From positions 1-41,550 of the forward strand of contig JAFVUZ010000021.1 in NCBI GenBank assembly GCA_017502435.1: 41,550 bases of DNA, in the 5' to 3' direction. The position numbers and the translations under genes were made by a program. This document shows, piece after piece, positions 1 to 8,952 of this stretch. This stretch comes from Lentisphaeria bacterium. Its GTDB lineage: Bacteria > Verrucomicrobiota > Lentisphaeria > Victivallales > Victivallaceae. Numbering within the stretch: the first letter of the stretch is position 1; every line of letters begins with the position of its first letter. Under the pieces are notes generated by a model. The model searched no databases. It was not told where the DNA came from and was given only the letters and a program-made list of their open reading frames with translations.

Positions 1-173
1 CATCAGGGGAGAGCAAGCTCTCTTTTTATATGCTGTCGCATTGACAATACTCCGTTGTAAAAATACACAACGAGCTTTTGCCAAGGCGATAGCAGACCAA
101 AAGGCGGGTGGAACGCCCCCCCGAACCCCCTCATTTTTTTTATTATCAGTCAATGTTTAGTACAGAACCTATT
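1..173 (-). repeat. Modular intergenic repeat, copy R1 (runs off left edge)
   Basis: This is the minus-strand copy of the repeat family also seen at 16233-16322, 32447-32725, 35937-36293 and 41381-41550. The conserved core occupies about 118-170: on the minus strand it reads TCTGTACTAAACATTGACTG, then an A-run, then a G-rich end. It abuts the GGCGTTCCACCCGCC arm at about 103-117. Farther out the minus strand has GCGACAGCA and CCCCTGATG, which also occur in copies R4 and R5, so the copy continues beyond the window. A GAGAGC/GCTCTC stem lies at 10-23. No coding sequence is visible here. Confidence 0.75.
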
Positions 174-216
174 AAAAAAGGCTACTGCCAACCTTTTGGG
201 GTTCGCAACAGCCTTT
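174..216 (-). terminator. Rho-independent terminator of glyS
   Basis: Read on the minus strand just after the glyS stop, a long stem forms between AAAGGCTGTTGCGAACC and its near-complement GGTTGGCAGTAGCCTTT. There is one internal mismatch, two G-U pairs and a CCAAAA loop. A run of six T follows. This is a classical intrinsic terminator. Confidence 0.85.
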
Positions 217-236
217 GATTTTATCTGCAGAACTTA

Positions 237-1565
237 TTATTCAGCAAGTTTCTTTTCCAGATAGGAGCGGAGATTGTCGATGCTGACACGTTCCTGTTCC
301 ATAGTATCGCGGTTACGGATGGTAACGGCGTTATCTGCGGCAGATTCGAAGCCGAAAGTTACGCAGTACGGAGTACCGATTTCATCCTGACGGCGATAAC
401 GTTTACCGATACTGCCGGTGACGTCAAATTCACAGCGGAAGTGTTCATTGAGTTCCTTGTAAAGAGTCCGGGCGTTGTCGTTGAGTTTTTTGGACAGCGG
501 CAAAACTGCGACTTGGATGGGAGCGATTGCGGCGGGCAGATGGAGGACGACACGGACGTCTTCATCCATACCTTCTTTCTGAGTTGAAACAGTATCTTCG
601 TCATAAGCATTGGCGAGGATTGCGAGGAAGGTACGATCCAGACCGACGGAAGTTTCGATGACGGTCGGCATGAATTTGCGGCCGTTGTCATGGTCCATAT
701 ACTGCAGATCCTGACCGGAAAATTCAGTATGACGTGACAAGTCCCAGGTTCCGCGGTGGTGAACGCCCTCAAGTTCGCCCCAGCCGAAGGGGAATTTGAC
801 TTCGATGTCAATAGCGGCCTTGGCATAATGAGCGAGTTTTTCGTGGACATAGATACGGAAGAAATCGTCTTTGAATTTGAGTTTGTTTTTGTAGTAATTG
901 ATACGCTGTTCCTTCCAGTATTCGAAAAATTCCATACCCTGTTCGCCGTCGCAGAAAAATTCCATTTCCATCTGGGTAAATTCACGACTGCGGAAAGTGA
1001 AGTTACGGGGGTTGATTTCGTTACGGAATGCTTTACCGATCTGGGCGATACCGAAGGGAAGTTTCTGACGTGCGGCAATGCGGATCAGATCGAAATCAAC
1101 GAAAATCGGCTGGCAGGTTTCTGCTCGCAGATAAGCGGCGTGTTCTTCGTCAAAGACCGGACCGACGAAAGTTTTCATCATCAGATTGAATTCACGGGGT
1201 TCGGTAAGATTTTTGGAACCGCAGGCGGAGCAGGTGGTGGGATCAGCCATCTGATCGACACGCCAGCGTGCTTTGCAGTCTTTACAGTCAGTCATAAGGT
1301 CGCTGAACTGGTCGATGTGACCGGAAGCCTTCCAGACTTTGGGATGACAGATAACGGTGGAGTCCAAACCCTCGATATTGTCGCGGATTTCGACCATTTC
1401 ATGCCACCAAAGATTTTCGATGGCACGTTTCATACGGCTGCCGTAGGGACCGTAATCCCAAAAACCGTTGAAACCGCCGTAAATTTCAGAGCTTTGAAAG
1501 ACGAAGCCGCGGCGTTTGCACAGACTTACGATCTTTTCCATTAAATCCTGTTGTTTTTCAGCCAT
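237..1565 (-). CDS. glyS: Glycyl-tRNA synthetase, single-chain dimeric type
   Basis: This class II aminoacyl-tRNA synthetase charges tRNA-Gly with glycine in the cytoplasm. The 442-residue protein is the single-polypeptide (alpha2, archaeal/eukaryote-like) form rather than the alpha2-beta2 form. Visible features are the N-terminal segment GGFNGFWDYGPYG, a zinc-ribbon-like pair of CxxC motifs (C94/C97 and C112/C115), motif 2 around residues 179-203 (FRNEINPR then FRSREFTQMEMEFF), motif 3 around 303-317 (IETSVGLDRTFLAIL), and a C-terminal anticodon-binding domain from about 350. The start is supported by an AAGAGG site 7 bases upstream. The gene stands alone, with its own promoter candidate upstream and a strong terminator downstream. 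Confidence 0.96.
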   Translation of the reverse strand: MAEKQQDLMEKIVSLCKRRGFVFQSSEIYGGFNGFWDYGPYGSRMKRAIENLWWHEMVEIRDNIEGLDSTVICHPKVWKASGHIDQFSDLMTDCKDCKARWRVDQMADPTTCSACGSKNLTEPREFNLMMKTFVGPVFDEEHAAYLRAETCQPIFVDFDLIRIAARQKLPFGIAQIGKAFRNEINPRNFTFRSREFTQMEMEFFCDGEQGMEFFEYWKEQRINYYKNKLKFKDDFFRIYVHEKLAHYAKAAIDIEVKFPFGWGELEGVHHRGTWDLSRHTEFSGQDLQYMDHDNGRKFMPTVIETSVGLDRTFLAILANAYDEDTVSTQKEGMDEDVRVVLHLPAAIAPIQVAVLPLSKKLNDNARTLYKELNEHFRCEFDVTGSIGKRYRRQDEIGTPYCVTFGFESAADNAVTIRNRDTMEQERVSIDNLRSYLEKKLAE

Positions 1566-1617
1566 AGTAATACCTCTTATGTTAATGAATAAAATTTTAA
1601 TGATAAAATATTTACAT

Positions 1618-1645
1618 AATGTACATCAAATATCGGAATTTGCAA
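1618..1645 (-). promoter_or_regulatory. Candidate sigma-70 promoter of glyS
   Basis: On the minus strand TTGCAA and TACATT are separated by 16 bases, about 50 bases upstream of the glyS start. The call rests on spacing and AT-rich context only. A TAAAATC-GAAA-GATTTTA stem-loop just upstream (about 1656-1675) may end radC transcription, but it lacks a T-run. Confidence 0.4.
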
Positions 1646-1686
1646 ATTTTTTATCTAAAATCTTTCGATTTTAAAAAGTTATACGC

Positions 1687-2406
1687 CTAAATTATCTGCT
1701 TCGGCAGTTCATTATGTGCTGCCATACTGTGAAAATCAGCATCGCTGACAATGATATGGTCAAAGAGTCTGATCTCAATAGCATTCAAAGCCTTTACCAG
1801 TTTGCAGGTCGCCATTAAATCCTGTTCTGACGGCAGACACATTCTTGACGGATGATTATGGATAACAATAACTGAAGCGGCTTTATTTTTGAGGATACGT
1901 TCAACGACTTCTCTTGAATGCACTACGGAGCGGTCAATGGTTCCGGGCTGCATACAGTCATAATTGAGCAGATGATTTCTGGAATCAAGATACATGAACA
2001 TATAAATTTCTTTGGGATAACCGCCGATTTTCATACGTGCAAAATTGACAACTTCGTCAATATGTTCAATTATCGGCTTTTCATATATTTTTTCTTCAAG
2101 ATAATCACAGCATAACTCTTTGACCAGCAGAATCAGAGCGGCACTGTTTTCGCTTATTCCCGGAATTTCAGTTATCTCATCAAGAGAGGCATTCATCAAA
2201 CCTCGGAATGATTCAAATTTGCTGAGCAGAGCTTTCGCCAGCGGCTTGACATCACGTCTCGGAATGCTGTAAGTAAGCAGCAGTTCCAATTTCTCATAAT
2301 TATACAAAGATCTGCCGCCGCCGAACAGAAATTTATCCCGCAATCTTTTCCGGTGTCCGCTGCTGCCGTTCTGATTTGCAGCGGAAAATATATGATTTTT
2401 CTGCAT
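1687..2406 (-). CDS. radC: RadC-family JAB/MPN-domain protein
   Basis: RadC proteins carry an N-terminal helix-hairpin-helix-like region and a C-terminal JAB1/MPN metalloprotease-like fold. Their cellular role is unsettled despite the historical DNA-repair name. Here the HhH-like part includes TEIPGIS (about 79-85), and the JAMM motif is HNHPS followed by SEQD (H183, H185, D196). The 239 residues are close to the usual ~225. Its ATG overlaps the TAA of the upstream methyltransferase gene by one base (TAATG), so the two are probably translationally coupled in one operon. Confidence 0.93.
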   Translation of the reverse strand: MQKNHIFSAANQNGSSGHRKRLRDKFLFGGGRSLYNYEKLELLLTYSIPRRDVKPLAKALLSKFESFRGLMNASLDEITEIPGISENSAALILLVKELCCDYLEEKIYEKPIIEHIDEVVNFARMKIGGYPKEIYMFMYLDSRNHLLNYDCMQPGTIDRSVVHSREVVERILKNKAASVIVIHNHPSRMCLPSEQDLMATCKLVKALNAIEIRLFDHIIVSDADFHSMAAHNELPKQII

Positions 2407-3617
2407 TATTTTGTCCAGTATGAAAAGATTTCAAAATGACCGGTTCGTGGAAACATATTAAATCCCTGCACACTGCAAAGATTGAAACCGTACTTTTTGA
2501 GACGGTGCAAATCTCTCGTCCAGGTGGCAAGATTACAGGAAATATAAACAAGTGACTTTACCTGCGGAGCATTGCCCAGCATGGCAGGAACTTTGGCATC
2601 CAATCCGTTGCGTGGAGGATCGACGATCACACAGCAGTCAGACTGCAAATTTTTGAGAATTGATGGAAGTTTTTTAGCTGAATCTGCGGCAAAAAAGGAA
2701 CCTTCAATATTTTCAAATCCTTTGAGATTGAATTTCGCACACTCTATGGAACGTTCCTCTATCTCAACGCCGGAAATCTTTTTCAAACCGGGGCACATCG
2801 CAGCACAGCCGAAAGAGAAAAATCCCGCTCCGCAGTAAAGGTCGAGCAGTTCACTTGCCCCGGACTCCGCCACAGCCTGTGCGGCAGTTACAAGAAGTTT
2901 GTCTGCAATCTCGTTGTTGACCTGAAAAAAGTTGCCGAGCGGCACAGAAAACATTCCGCAGGAAAGTTTTTCCTTCAGCCATGATGCACGTTTATCCGGA
3001 GAATTACGCCAATATGTGACTTCGCCTTTACCAGAGGCGTAACGCAGTGAAAGTTCCATCCCGTCACGCAGTGAATGCATAACAGAAATATTTGACCGTA
3101 TTTCATCATACTGCTGCTGGATTTTCTCATTGAGCAGCAGACATTTATCCACATCAAAAACGGTTACGTTGTCGGATTTGACATAGCCTACGTCCAGCAG
3201 ATTGCCGACTCTGTGAGCATGAAATTCGACTTTGTTGCGGTAATTAAATTCACTGCCGCTGACCATTTCCGGAGATAAAGCATCAATATCAGAGGGGGAT
3301 TCACGCAATATTGCATCTTTGATCTGTTCATGTTTTACTTTGTTTTCTTCGGCAAAATCCATACACAGATATTTGCAGTTGCAGCATACATCGGCATATT
3401 TGCAGACCGGTTCTATGCGGCCGGGTGACGGTTCAACAATGCTGATTATTTTTGCTCTTGCGAAACTTTTTTTGATACTTTTTATCTCCAGTATCAAACG
3501 TTCACCGACAAGAGCATTTGCCACAAAAACAACCATTCCGTCGGGTGCTTTGCAGAATGCATCTCCGCCGAAAACTATTTTTTCTATTACTGCTTCAAAT
3601 CTGTCGCCGATATTCAT
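2406..3617 (-). CDS. 23S rRNA m5U methyltransferase family (RlmD/RumA/TrmA type)
   Basis: This is an S-adenosylmethionine-dependent RNA uracil-5 methyltransferase of the TrmA/RumA family. A TRAM-like RNA-binding domain at the N-terminus (about 1-60) is followed by a cysteine cluster (CKYADVCCNCKYLC, about 72-85) of the kind that binds a 4Fe-4S centre in RumA/RlmD. Next come the SAM-binding motif LLDLYCGAGFFSFG (about 256-269), DPPRNGL, and the nucleophile motif YISCNLATWTRDL. The 403 residues are slightly shorter than E. coli RlmD. The Fe-S cysteines favour RlmD/RlmC over TrmA, but the exact target uridine cannot be told from sequence. An AAGGA site precedes the ATG by 6 bases, and radC follows in the same operon. 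Confidence 0.88.
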   Translation of the reverse strand: MNIGDRFEAVIEKIVFGGDAFCKAPDGMVVFVANALVGERLILEIKSIKKSFARAKIISIVEPSPGRIEPVCKYADVCCNCKYLCMDFAEENKVKHEQIKDAILRESPSDIDALSPEMVSGSEFNYRNKVEFHAHRVGNLLDVGYVKSDNVTVFDVDKCLLLNEKIQQQYDEIRSNISVMHSLRDGMELSLRYASGKGEVTYWRNSPDKRASWLKEKLSCGMFSVPLGNFFQVNNEIADKLLVTAAQAVAESGASELLDLYCGAGFFSFGCAAMCPGLKKISGVEIEERSIECAKFNLKGFENIEGSFFAADSAKKLPSILKNLQSDCCVIVDPPRNGLDAKVPAMLGNAPQVKSLVYISCNLATWTRDLHRLKKYGFNLCSVQGFNMFPRTGHFEIFSYWTK

Positions 3618-3658
3618 AAAAAATCCTTGTTTGCAAGTTCTACGATATTATGCAATAA

Positions 3659-3687
3659 AATATAACACGATAATATATGATTCGCAA
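3659..3687 (-). promoter_or_regulatory. Candidate sigma-70 promoter of the rlm-radC operon
   Basis: On the minus strand TTGCGA and TATATT are separated by 17 bases, about 40 bases upstream of the methyltransferase start. Confidence 0.5.
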
Positions 3688-3718
3688 GGAAGAATATGAA
3701 TTTTTTTACAATTCAATG

Positions 3719-3746
3719 TTGAAAATCTGATTAAAAGTGATACATT
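3719..3746 (+). promoter_or_regulatory. Candidate sigma-70 promoter of the aminotransferase-mur operon
   Basis: TTGAAA and TACATT are spaced by 16 bases and lie about 43 bases upstream of the first gene of the plus-strand operon. An AAAGGATG ribosome site precedes the ATG at 3789. The gap 3618-3788 holds this promoter and the divergent one for the rlm-radC operon. Confidence 0.5.
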
Positions 3747-3788
3747 ATGGAAATGAACAGTTTAAATCTTAAAAAAAGGATGTGAAAA

Positions 3789-4913
3789 ATGAATGTTCCG
3801 TTGCTCGACCTCAAAGGTCAATACCTCTCGATGAAAGATGAAATCGTCAAGGAAATGCTCGAAGTTTGTGAATCTCAGCGTTTTATCCTCGGTCCCAAAG
3901 TCGAAAAACTGGAAACTGAAGTTGCTCAATACTGCCAGGCTCCCTATTGCTGCGGTGTCACTTCCGGTTCAGATGCTCTCATCATCGCTCTGATGGTCGA
4001 AGGTATCGGTGCCGGTGACGAAGTTATCACCACTCCCTTTACTTTCTTTGCCACTGTCGGTGCCATTGTCCGCGTCGGTGCAAAACCTGTTTTCGCCGAC
4101 ATCGACCCTGTCTCTTTCAATATCGATCCCGCCAGAATCGAAGAAAAAATCACCTCCAAAACCAAAGCCATCATCCCCGTCCATCTGTTCGGTCAGAGTG
4201 CTGATATGGATCCCATCATGGCAATCGCCAAAAAACACAACCTCATCGTTATCGAAGACGGCTGTCAGGCTATCGGTTCTGAATACAAAGGAAAACGTGT
4301 CGGTTCAATCGGTGATTACGGCTGTTTCTCATTCTTCCCCAGCAAAAACCTCGGCTGCTTCGGCGACGGAGGTGCTGTTACTGCAATGGATGAAGAAAAA
4401 TCCAAACTGCTCAAAATTTTCCGCAACCACGGTCAGAGCGGTACTTATATCCATGATTATGTCGGCGGCAACTTCCGTCTGGATGCCTTGCAGGCCGCAG
4501 TTCTCTCTATCAAACTCCGCTACCTCGATTCATGGAGCGAAGCACGTCAGAAAAACGCTGCACATTACCGCAAACTTTTCGCCGCTGCCGGTCTCGAAGG
4601 TCAGATTGCTCTGCCGCAGGAAGCCGCTTACTCCACCCGCCACATCTACAATCAGTTCTGTATCTGCGTTGCCGATGGCAAACGTGATGCTCTCAAACAA
4701 TATCTCGCTGATAATGGCATCGGCTGTGCCGTTTACTATCCGTTGTCACTCCATCTGCAGAACTGCTTCAAAGAACTCGGCGGCAAAATCGGTGACCATC
4801 CCGTCAGTGAACGCATCACCGGTGAAATCATGGCTCTGCCCATCTATCCCGAAAGCACCGACGAAATGCGTGAATATGTCGTTGAAAAAATTGCAGAATT
4901 CTGCAAGAAATAA
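3789..4913 (+). CDS. DegT/DnrJ/EryC1/StrS family PLP-dependent aminotransferase
   Basis: This fold-type I PLP aminotransferase is of the kind that aminates keto groups on nucleotide sugars. The 374-residue protein has the family hallmarks: LDLKGQY at the N-terminus, TSGSDAL (58-64), the PLP-contacting IEDGCQA (155-161, D157), the Schiff-base lysine in FFPSKNLGCFGDGG (K186), and GGNFRLDALQAA. It most resembles the WbpE/WlbC type that acts on UDP-sugars of surface polysaccharides, but the substrate cannot be fixed from sequence. It heads an operon that continues with murC 8 bases downstream, so a cell-envelope sugar is plausible. Confidence 0.92.
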   Translation: MNVPLLDLKGQYLSMKDEIVKEMLEVCESQRFILGPKVEKLETEVAQYCQAPYCCGVTSGSDALIIALMVEGIGAGDEVITTPFTFFATVGAIVRVGAKPVFADIDPVSFNIDPARIEEKITSKTKAIIPVHLFGQSADMDPIMAIAKKHNLIVIEDGCQAIGSEYKGKRVGSIGDYGCFSFFPSKNLGCFGDGGAVTAMDEEKSKLLKIFRNHGQSGTYIHDYVGGNFRLDALQAAVLSIKLRYLDSWSEARQKNAAHYRKLFAAAGLEGQIALPQEAAYSTRHIYNQFCICVADGKRDALKQYLADNGIGCAVYYPLSLHLQNCFKELGGKIGDHPVSERITGEIMALPIYPESTDEMREYVVEKIAEFCKK

Positions 4914-4921
4914 GTGTATAT

Positions 4922-6196
4922 ATGCCGGACTTGCCAGCTGAATTCCGTCATGTGCATCTCATCGGCTCCGGAGGAGTCGGGATGTTTGCTATCGGCGGAA
5001 TTTTGCTGGAGCAGAATGTCTGTATTTCAGGCTCCGATTTGGAAAAAAATCCCAAATCGGAGTTTTTGCGTTCCAAAGGAGCCGAAATCTTTTACGGCCA
5101 TGCTGCAGAAAATCTGCCGCAGAATACTGATGCTGTCGTATTCACATCTGCCGCCGCCAAAGACAATCCCGAATTGCTCGCCGCTCAGAAAAAAAATATC
5201 CCGTGTTTCAAACGCGGACAGTTTCTGGCGGAAAAAATCGTCCCTTTTTATGAAAATTCAGTTGCCGTTTCCGGATCACACGGCAAAACCACTGTAACTG
5301 CAATGGTAACTCATATACTCCGTAAATGCAATGCCAATCCCGGTTGTCTTATCGGCGGAGCACTGCAGAACGGAGATCTGCCGTTCAGTGCCGGTGACGG
5401 CAGATATTTTGTTACCGAAGCTGACGAAAGCGATTACAGCCACGCCCTTTTGTCCCCCACTGTCGGAGTTATCACCAACTATGATGCAGACCACGCATGG
5501 AGCAAAGAAGCAGAAGCAGAACAATTCGTCAAATTTCAGCAGTTCTGCCGTAATTCAAAAATTGTAATCCATTATGATATTCCGGTGCTGAATGCAATTT
5601 CAGAACCCTTCAAAAACAAACGTATCCTGCTGGATATGCCGGACGGCAAAAACGACATCCCGTTTGCAGGTTTTATGAAAACCAATGCCAACCTCGCTCT
5701 GCAGACAGTTAAAACTCTCGGCTTTGATGTCACTCCCTCAATACTTGCCGATTTCAAAGGAGTTGACCGCCGCATGACCATCCACGGACAAAATGACAGA
5801 CGCATTCTGCTGGAAGATTACGCCCACCATCCGACGGAACTTGAATCTTCTTTGAAATACATGAAGGAACTTTATCAGGGATACCGTCTGCATGTTATTT
5901 TTCAGCCGCACCGTTACGCCAGATTGAAAAAATATTTTTCCGATTTCGTCCGCATTTTGAATACACAGGCGGATAAAGTCATGGTCGCACCGGTCTTTGC
6001 CGCCTGGAACGAATCAGGAACTCCGACGTCGCAAGATTTGGCGGCAGAACTTGCAAACGGCGAATATCTCTCTTTTGAAAATGATGAAAAACTTCATTCT
6101 GTCTGGGCAAGTTGCGGCAATGAAAAAGTTCTGACCGCAGTTATCGGAGCCGGTGATGTCGAAAAACTTATCCCTTTGCTGCAAAAGGATTTATAA
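4922..6196 (+). CDS. murC: UDP-N-acetylmuramate--L-alanine ligase (MurC)
   Basis: MurC is the cytoplasmic ATP-dependent ligase that adds the first residue, L-alanine, to UDP-MurNAc. A Rossmann-like UDP-binding start (HLIGSGGVGMFAIGGIL, 11-28) is followed by the ATP loop SGSHGKTT (117-124), the central TEADESDYS, and the C-terminal domain with DYAHHPTE and FQPHRYAR. The 424 residues are shorter than the usual 450-490. The related recycling ligase Mpl is an alternative, but the murB-ddl fusion three genes downstream favours MurC. The Shine-Dalgarno signal is weak, so translation may depend on the upstream gene, which ends 8 bases earlier. Confidence 0.88.
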   Translation: MPDLPAEFRHVHLIGSGGVGMFAIGGILLEQNVCISGSDLEKNPKSEFLRSKGAEIFYGHAAENLPQNTDAVVFTSAAAKDNPELLAAQKKNIPCFKRGQFLAEKIVPFYENSVAVSGSHGKTTVTAMVTHILRKCNANPGCLIGGALQNGDLPFSAGDGRYFVTEADESDYSHALLSPTVGVITNYDADHAWSKEAEAEQFVKFQQFCRNSKIVIHYDIPVLNAISEPFKNKRILLDMPDGKNDIPFAGFMKTNANLALQTVKTLGFDVTPSILADFKGVDRRMTIHGQNDRRILLEDYAHHPTELESSLKYMKELYQGYRLHVIFQPHRYARLKKYFSDFVRILNTQADKVMVAPVFAAWNESGTPTSQDLAAELANGEYLSFENDEKLHSVWASCGNEKVLTAVIGAGDVEKLIPLLQKDL

Positions 6197-6199
6197 AAA

Positions 6200-7264
6200 A
6201 TGTTCGATTTCCTGTCAAAATATCTTGAACAATTTTACCGTCCGGAGGAGCGGGCGGCTCTGGAGGTTCAAATACAGGATTTCTCCGGTGAAAAAAAAAT
6301 TGAAAACTGCAAAGTTCTCGATGCTACACCGGTTTTCCGCAACACTCTCAACAAATATCTCCCTTTGTTCAAAGCAAATATTGATTTGACTGTCGGTTAC
6401 GGCGGCAATGTCCCTTTTGATGCAGAAATAATAACCTTTCTCAAAAAATCAGGAATTAAAACTGTCGAAAACGGCAAATCCTCAGAATCTTTTGATTTTA
6501 TTCTCGATTGTGCCGGGGCTAATGCCGATATTGAAGTCAAATACGGCGTTTCTGAACTTACCCGTTCCGGCTTTTATCATTATCAGCAAAAAAATAAAAA
6601 GGTTTTTCTCGCTGACTCCGGCAAAATCAAAACCATCGAAACCGCCCTCGGCACAGGCGAAGGATTTTTCCGGGCGATGAAAAAACTCGGACTTGCAGAG
6701 ATGAAAAACAAAAATATCCTGCTTTTAGGCTGCGGCAAAGTCGGCTTCGGCGTCGCCATGTACTGTCTGGATGCAGGAGCCAATGTCTATGCCGTCGATG
6801 ACTGGCAGAACCGCCCTGTGCCGCCAATGTTCCACGCCGTCAGCCGTTTTGACAGAAATAAAATAAACTCTCTTCTTGATGATGCATATTGTGTGATAAC
6901 TGCGACAGGAATTTACGGCAGTTTAACGGAAACTCTTGATTTGCAGAAACTTGTAAATTCAAATGCTCTGATTGCCAATATCGGTGTTGAAGATGAATTC
7001 GGCGGCCTTATCACTCCATCAAGAATACTCAACGCCAACCGTCCGCTCAATTTTATCCTCGATGAACCGACACATCTGAAATTTATCGACCCGACCATGG
7101 CTCTGCACAATGCCGGTATGCTGGAACTTCTTAAAAATACGGACGGGGAAAATTTTATAATTCCTTCTGAAAAATTAAACGATTATTACTTGAATATTGT
7201 GCGGAAACATGGTATTATAAACAGTGATCTGGAAAAACTCGAAAAATACAGCTGCAAAAGGTGA
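6200..7264 (+). CDS. Divergent adenosylhomocysteinase-like NAD-binding protein
   Basis: The 354-residue protein follows the layout of S-adenosylhomocysteine hydrolase but is shorter than the usual 420-480 residues. Recognisable parts are FILDCAGAN, YGVSELTRSG (cf. GVSEETTTG in SAHH), an ADSGKIK segment, and a good NAD Rossmann loop (LLLGCGKVGFGVAMYCLDAGANVYAVD). By eye alignment, several SAHH catalytic positions have changed: the Lys/Asp/Asn of the TKxKFDN motif, the second Glu of GVSEE, and the His of CNIGH. The protein is therefore unlikely to be a standard SAHH. It is followed 4 bases later by an MtaD-type deaminase, which suggests work on S-adenosylhomocysteine, S-inosylhomocysteine or a related compound. 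That function is an inference. Confidence 0.75.
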   Translation: MFDFLSKYLEQFYRPEERAALEVQIQDFSGEKKIENCKVLDATPVFRNTLNKYLPLFKANIDLTVGYGGNVPFDAEIITFLKKSGIKTVENGKSSESFDFILDCAGANADIEVKYGVSELTRSGFYHYQQKNKKVFLADSGKIKTIETALGTGEGFFRAMKKLGLAEMKNKNILLLGCGKVGFGVAMYCLDAGANVYAVDDWQNRPVPPMFHAVSRFDRNKINSLLDDAYCVITATGIYGSLTETLDLQKLVNSNALIANIGVEDEFGGLITPSRILNANRPLNFILDEPTHLKFIDPTMALHNAGMLELLKNTDGENFIIPSEKLNDYYLNIVRKHGIINSDLEKLEKYSCKR

Positions 7265-7268
7265 AAAA

Positions 7269-8543
7269 ATGGCCTCCTCCATATTACTCAAAAATGTTAT
7301 TCTTGACGGCAAAAGCCGCGACATCATGATTGAAAACGGAGTTTTCAAAGAGATCGCTCCTGAAATTATTGACAGTACAAATTGTCAAATCATTGACGGC
7401 AAAGGGACTCTCGCTGTTTCTCCGGCTTTTTACAATACTCACACTCACGCAGCCATGACACTGCTGCGCAGTTATGCCGATGATATGGCTCTTTTCAAGT
7501 GGCTTCAGCAATATATCTGGCCGGTTGAGGCGAAACTCACACCGGAAGATATTTATATCGGCAGCAAACTTGCCATTCTGGAAATGATCCGTACCGGAAC
7601 GGTTTTTTTCAACGATATGTACTGGTACCCGATGGAGACGATTCGTGCCGCAAAAGAGATGAAAGTCCGTGCCGCCGTCGGAATGCTTTTCCTATCCGGC
7701 TCCGATACAAAGATCGAATTGCAGAACAGCGACATCAACCGCCAACTTGAAAACAACCGGCAGGCCATTGAAGCCGACGGCAAAATCCGCCTGACCCTCG
7801 CACCTCATGCAATTTACAGCGTCGGCAAAGACAAACTCCTCGGAGCAGCAGACAAGGCCCGCCGGGAAAATTATTACATCCATATCCATATGGCAGAGAC
7901 CAGAGAAGAATTCAAAAACTGTCTGAAAGAACACCACATGACTCCGGCTGAATATCTTGATTCTCTGGGAGTTCTGACAGAAAAAACAATTCTTGCCCAT
8001 TCACTTTTTCTCTCACCGTCAGATATTGAACTTATCAAAGCGCGCGGGGCTCATATTTCACATATGCCCTGCTCCAATATGAAACTCGGTTCAGGCTCGT
8101 TCCATTACCATGAAGTTGTCGAAATGCACAACTGTCCCATAACCATCGGTACTGACGGGGCCTGCTCCAACAACAATCTTTCCATGCTTGAAGAGATGAA
8201 ATTTGCAGCACTTTCAGCCAAACGGCAGTCACACAATCCGGAGGTCGGCAAAGACATCGATATTTTCAAAGCGGCAACGTGCAACGGAGCAAAGGCTTTC
8301 GGGATTGACGGCGGTGAAATTGCCGTCGGCAAAGCGGCAGATTTTCTGCTGGTCGATCTGGAACACCCGCTGATGATGGCAAATCACAACTTTATTTCCA
8401 ATATGGTCTATTCGGCGGATTCAAGCTGTATTGACACTGTCGTATGCGGCGGTGAAATACTGATGCTGCACAAATTTATCGAAAGCGAAAAAGAGATACT
8501 GCAGGAGGCAAAAGAATGCTGTTGCAGACTGCAGAATTATTGA
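7269..8543 (+). CDS. mtaD: MtaD/SsnA-type amidohydrolase (methylthioadenosine/SAH deaminase family)
   Basis: This metal-dependent amidohydrolase probably removes the 6-amino group of an adenosine compound such as S-adenosylhomocysteine or 5'-methylthioadenosine. The 424-residue chain contains the metal-binding [15 protein letters not shown], the LAPHAIYS and HIHMAET segments, [21 protein letters not shown] and the catalytic aspartate in [13 protein letters not shown], all typical of the family. The ATG at 7269 is preferred over a farther in-frame ATG because AAAGGTGA lies just upstream and overlaps the stop of the preceding gene. Pairing with an SAHH-like protein is the main clue to its substrate. 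Related cytosine or guanine deaminases are a less likely reading. Confidence 0.85.
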   Translation: MASSILLKNVILDGKSRDIMIENGVFKEIAPEIIDSTNCQIIDGKGTLAVSPAFYNTHTHAAMTLLRSYADDMALFKWLQQYIWPVEAKLTPEDIYIGSKLAILEMIRTGTVFFNDMYWYPMETIRAAKEMKVRAAVGMLFLSGSDTKIELQNSDINRQLENNRQAIEADGKIRLTLAPHAIYSVGKDKLLGAADKARRENYYIHIHMAETREEFKNCLKEHHMTPAEYLDSLGVLTEKTILAHSLFLSPSDIELIKARGAHISHMPCSNMKLGSGSFHYHEVVEMHNCPITIGTDGACSNNNLSMLEEMKFAALSAKRQSHNPEVGKDIDIFKAATCNGAKAFGIDGGEIAVGKAADFLLVDLEHPLMMANHNFISNMVYSADSSCIDTVVCGGEILMLHKFIESEKEILQEAKECCCRLQNY

Positions 8544-8565
8544 TATTGAAAGGATTACAGATATT

Positions 8566-8952
8566 ATGACAAAACCCGATTTTGCAAAAGAAAACGGTCT
8601 TTTACCCGCTATTGCCCAGGATTATCAGAGCGGTAAAATATTAATGATGGCTTTTATGAACGAAGAAGCATGGGATGAAACCATCCGTACCGGTCATGCC
8701 GTCTATTTCTCACGCAGCCGTCAGAAATTGTGGCGTAAAGGCGAGGAAAGCGGCAACGTTCAGGAAATCAAAGAAATCTATCTTGATTGTGACTTGGACT
8801 GCATTCTGCTCAAAGTCAACCAGATCGGCCACGTCGCCTGCCATACCGGACACGAAAGCTGTTTCTACCGCAAACTTGATGAAAACGGCGAACTTGTTGA
8901 AACCGAAGCAGTTCTCAAGGACCCTGCAATGATGTACGGAGGAAAAAAATGA
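8566..8952 (+). CDS. hisI: Phosphoribosyl-AMP cyclohydrolase (HisI)
   Basis: HisI opens the purine ring of phosphoribosyl-AMP in the third step of histidine synthesis. The 128-residue protein is the single-domain form without the HisE pyrophosphohydrolase part. It shows the family signatures [29 protein letters not shown], the metal-binding LDCDLDC, and [12 protein letters not shown]. No other his gene is present in the window, so this one is embedded in an envelope/nucleoside operon. Its stop overlaps the next ATG (ATGA), which implies coupling to the murB-ddl fusion. Confidence 0.96.
   Translation: MTKPDFAKENGLLPAIAQDYQSGKILMMAFMNEEAWDETIRTGHAVYFSRSRQKLWRKGEESGNVQEIKEIYLDCDLDCILLKVNQIGHVACHTGHESCFYRKLDENGELVETEAVLKDPAMMYGGKK

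Noticed and set aside
756-1544. Long plus-strand open frame opposite glyS
   Set aside because: It lies wholly antisense to a clear glyS gene, has no ribosome site and matches no family; it is a shadow of glyS codon usage.
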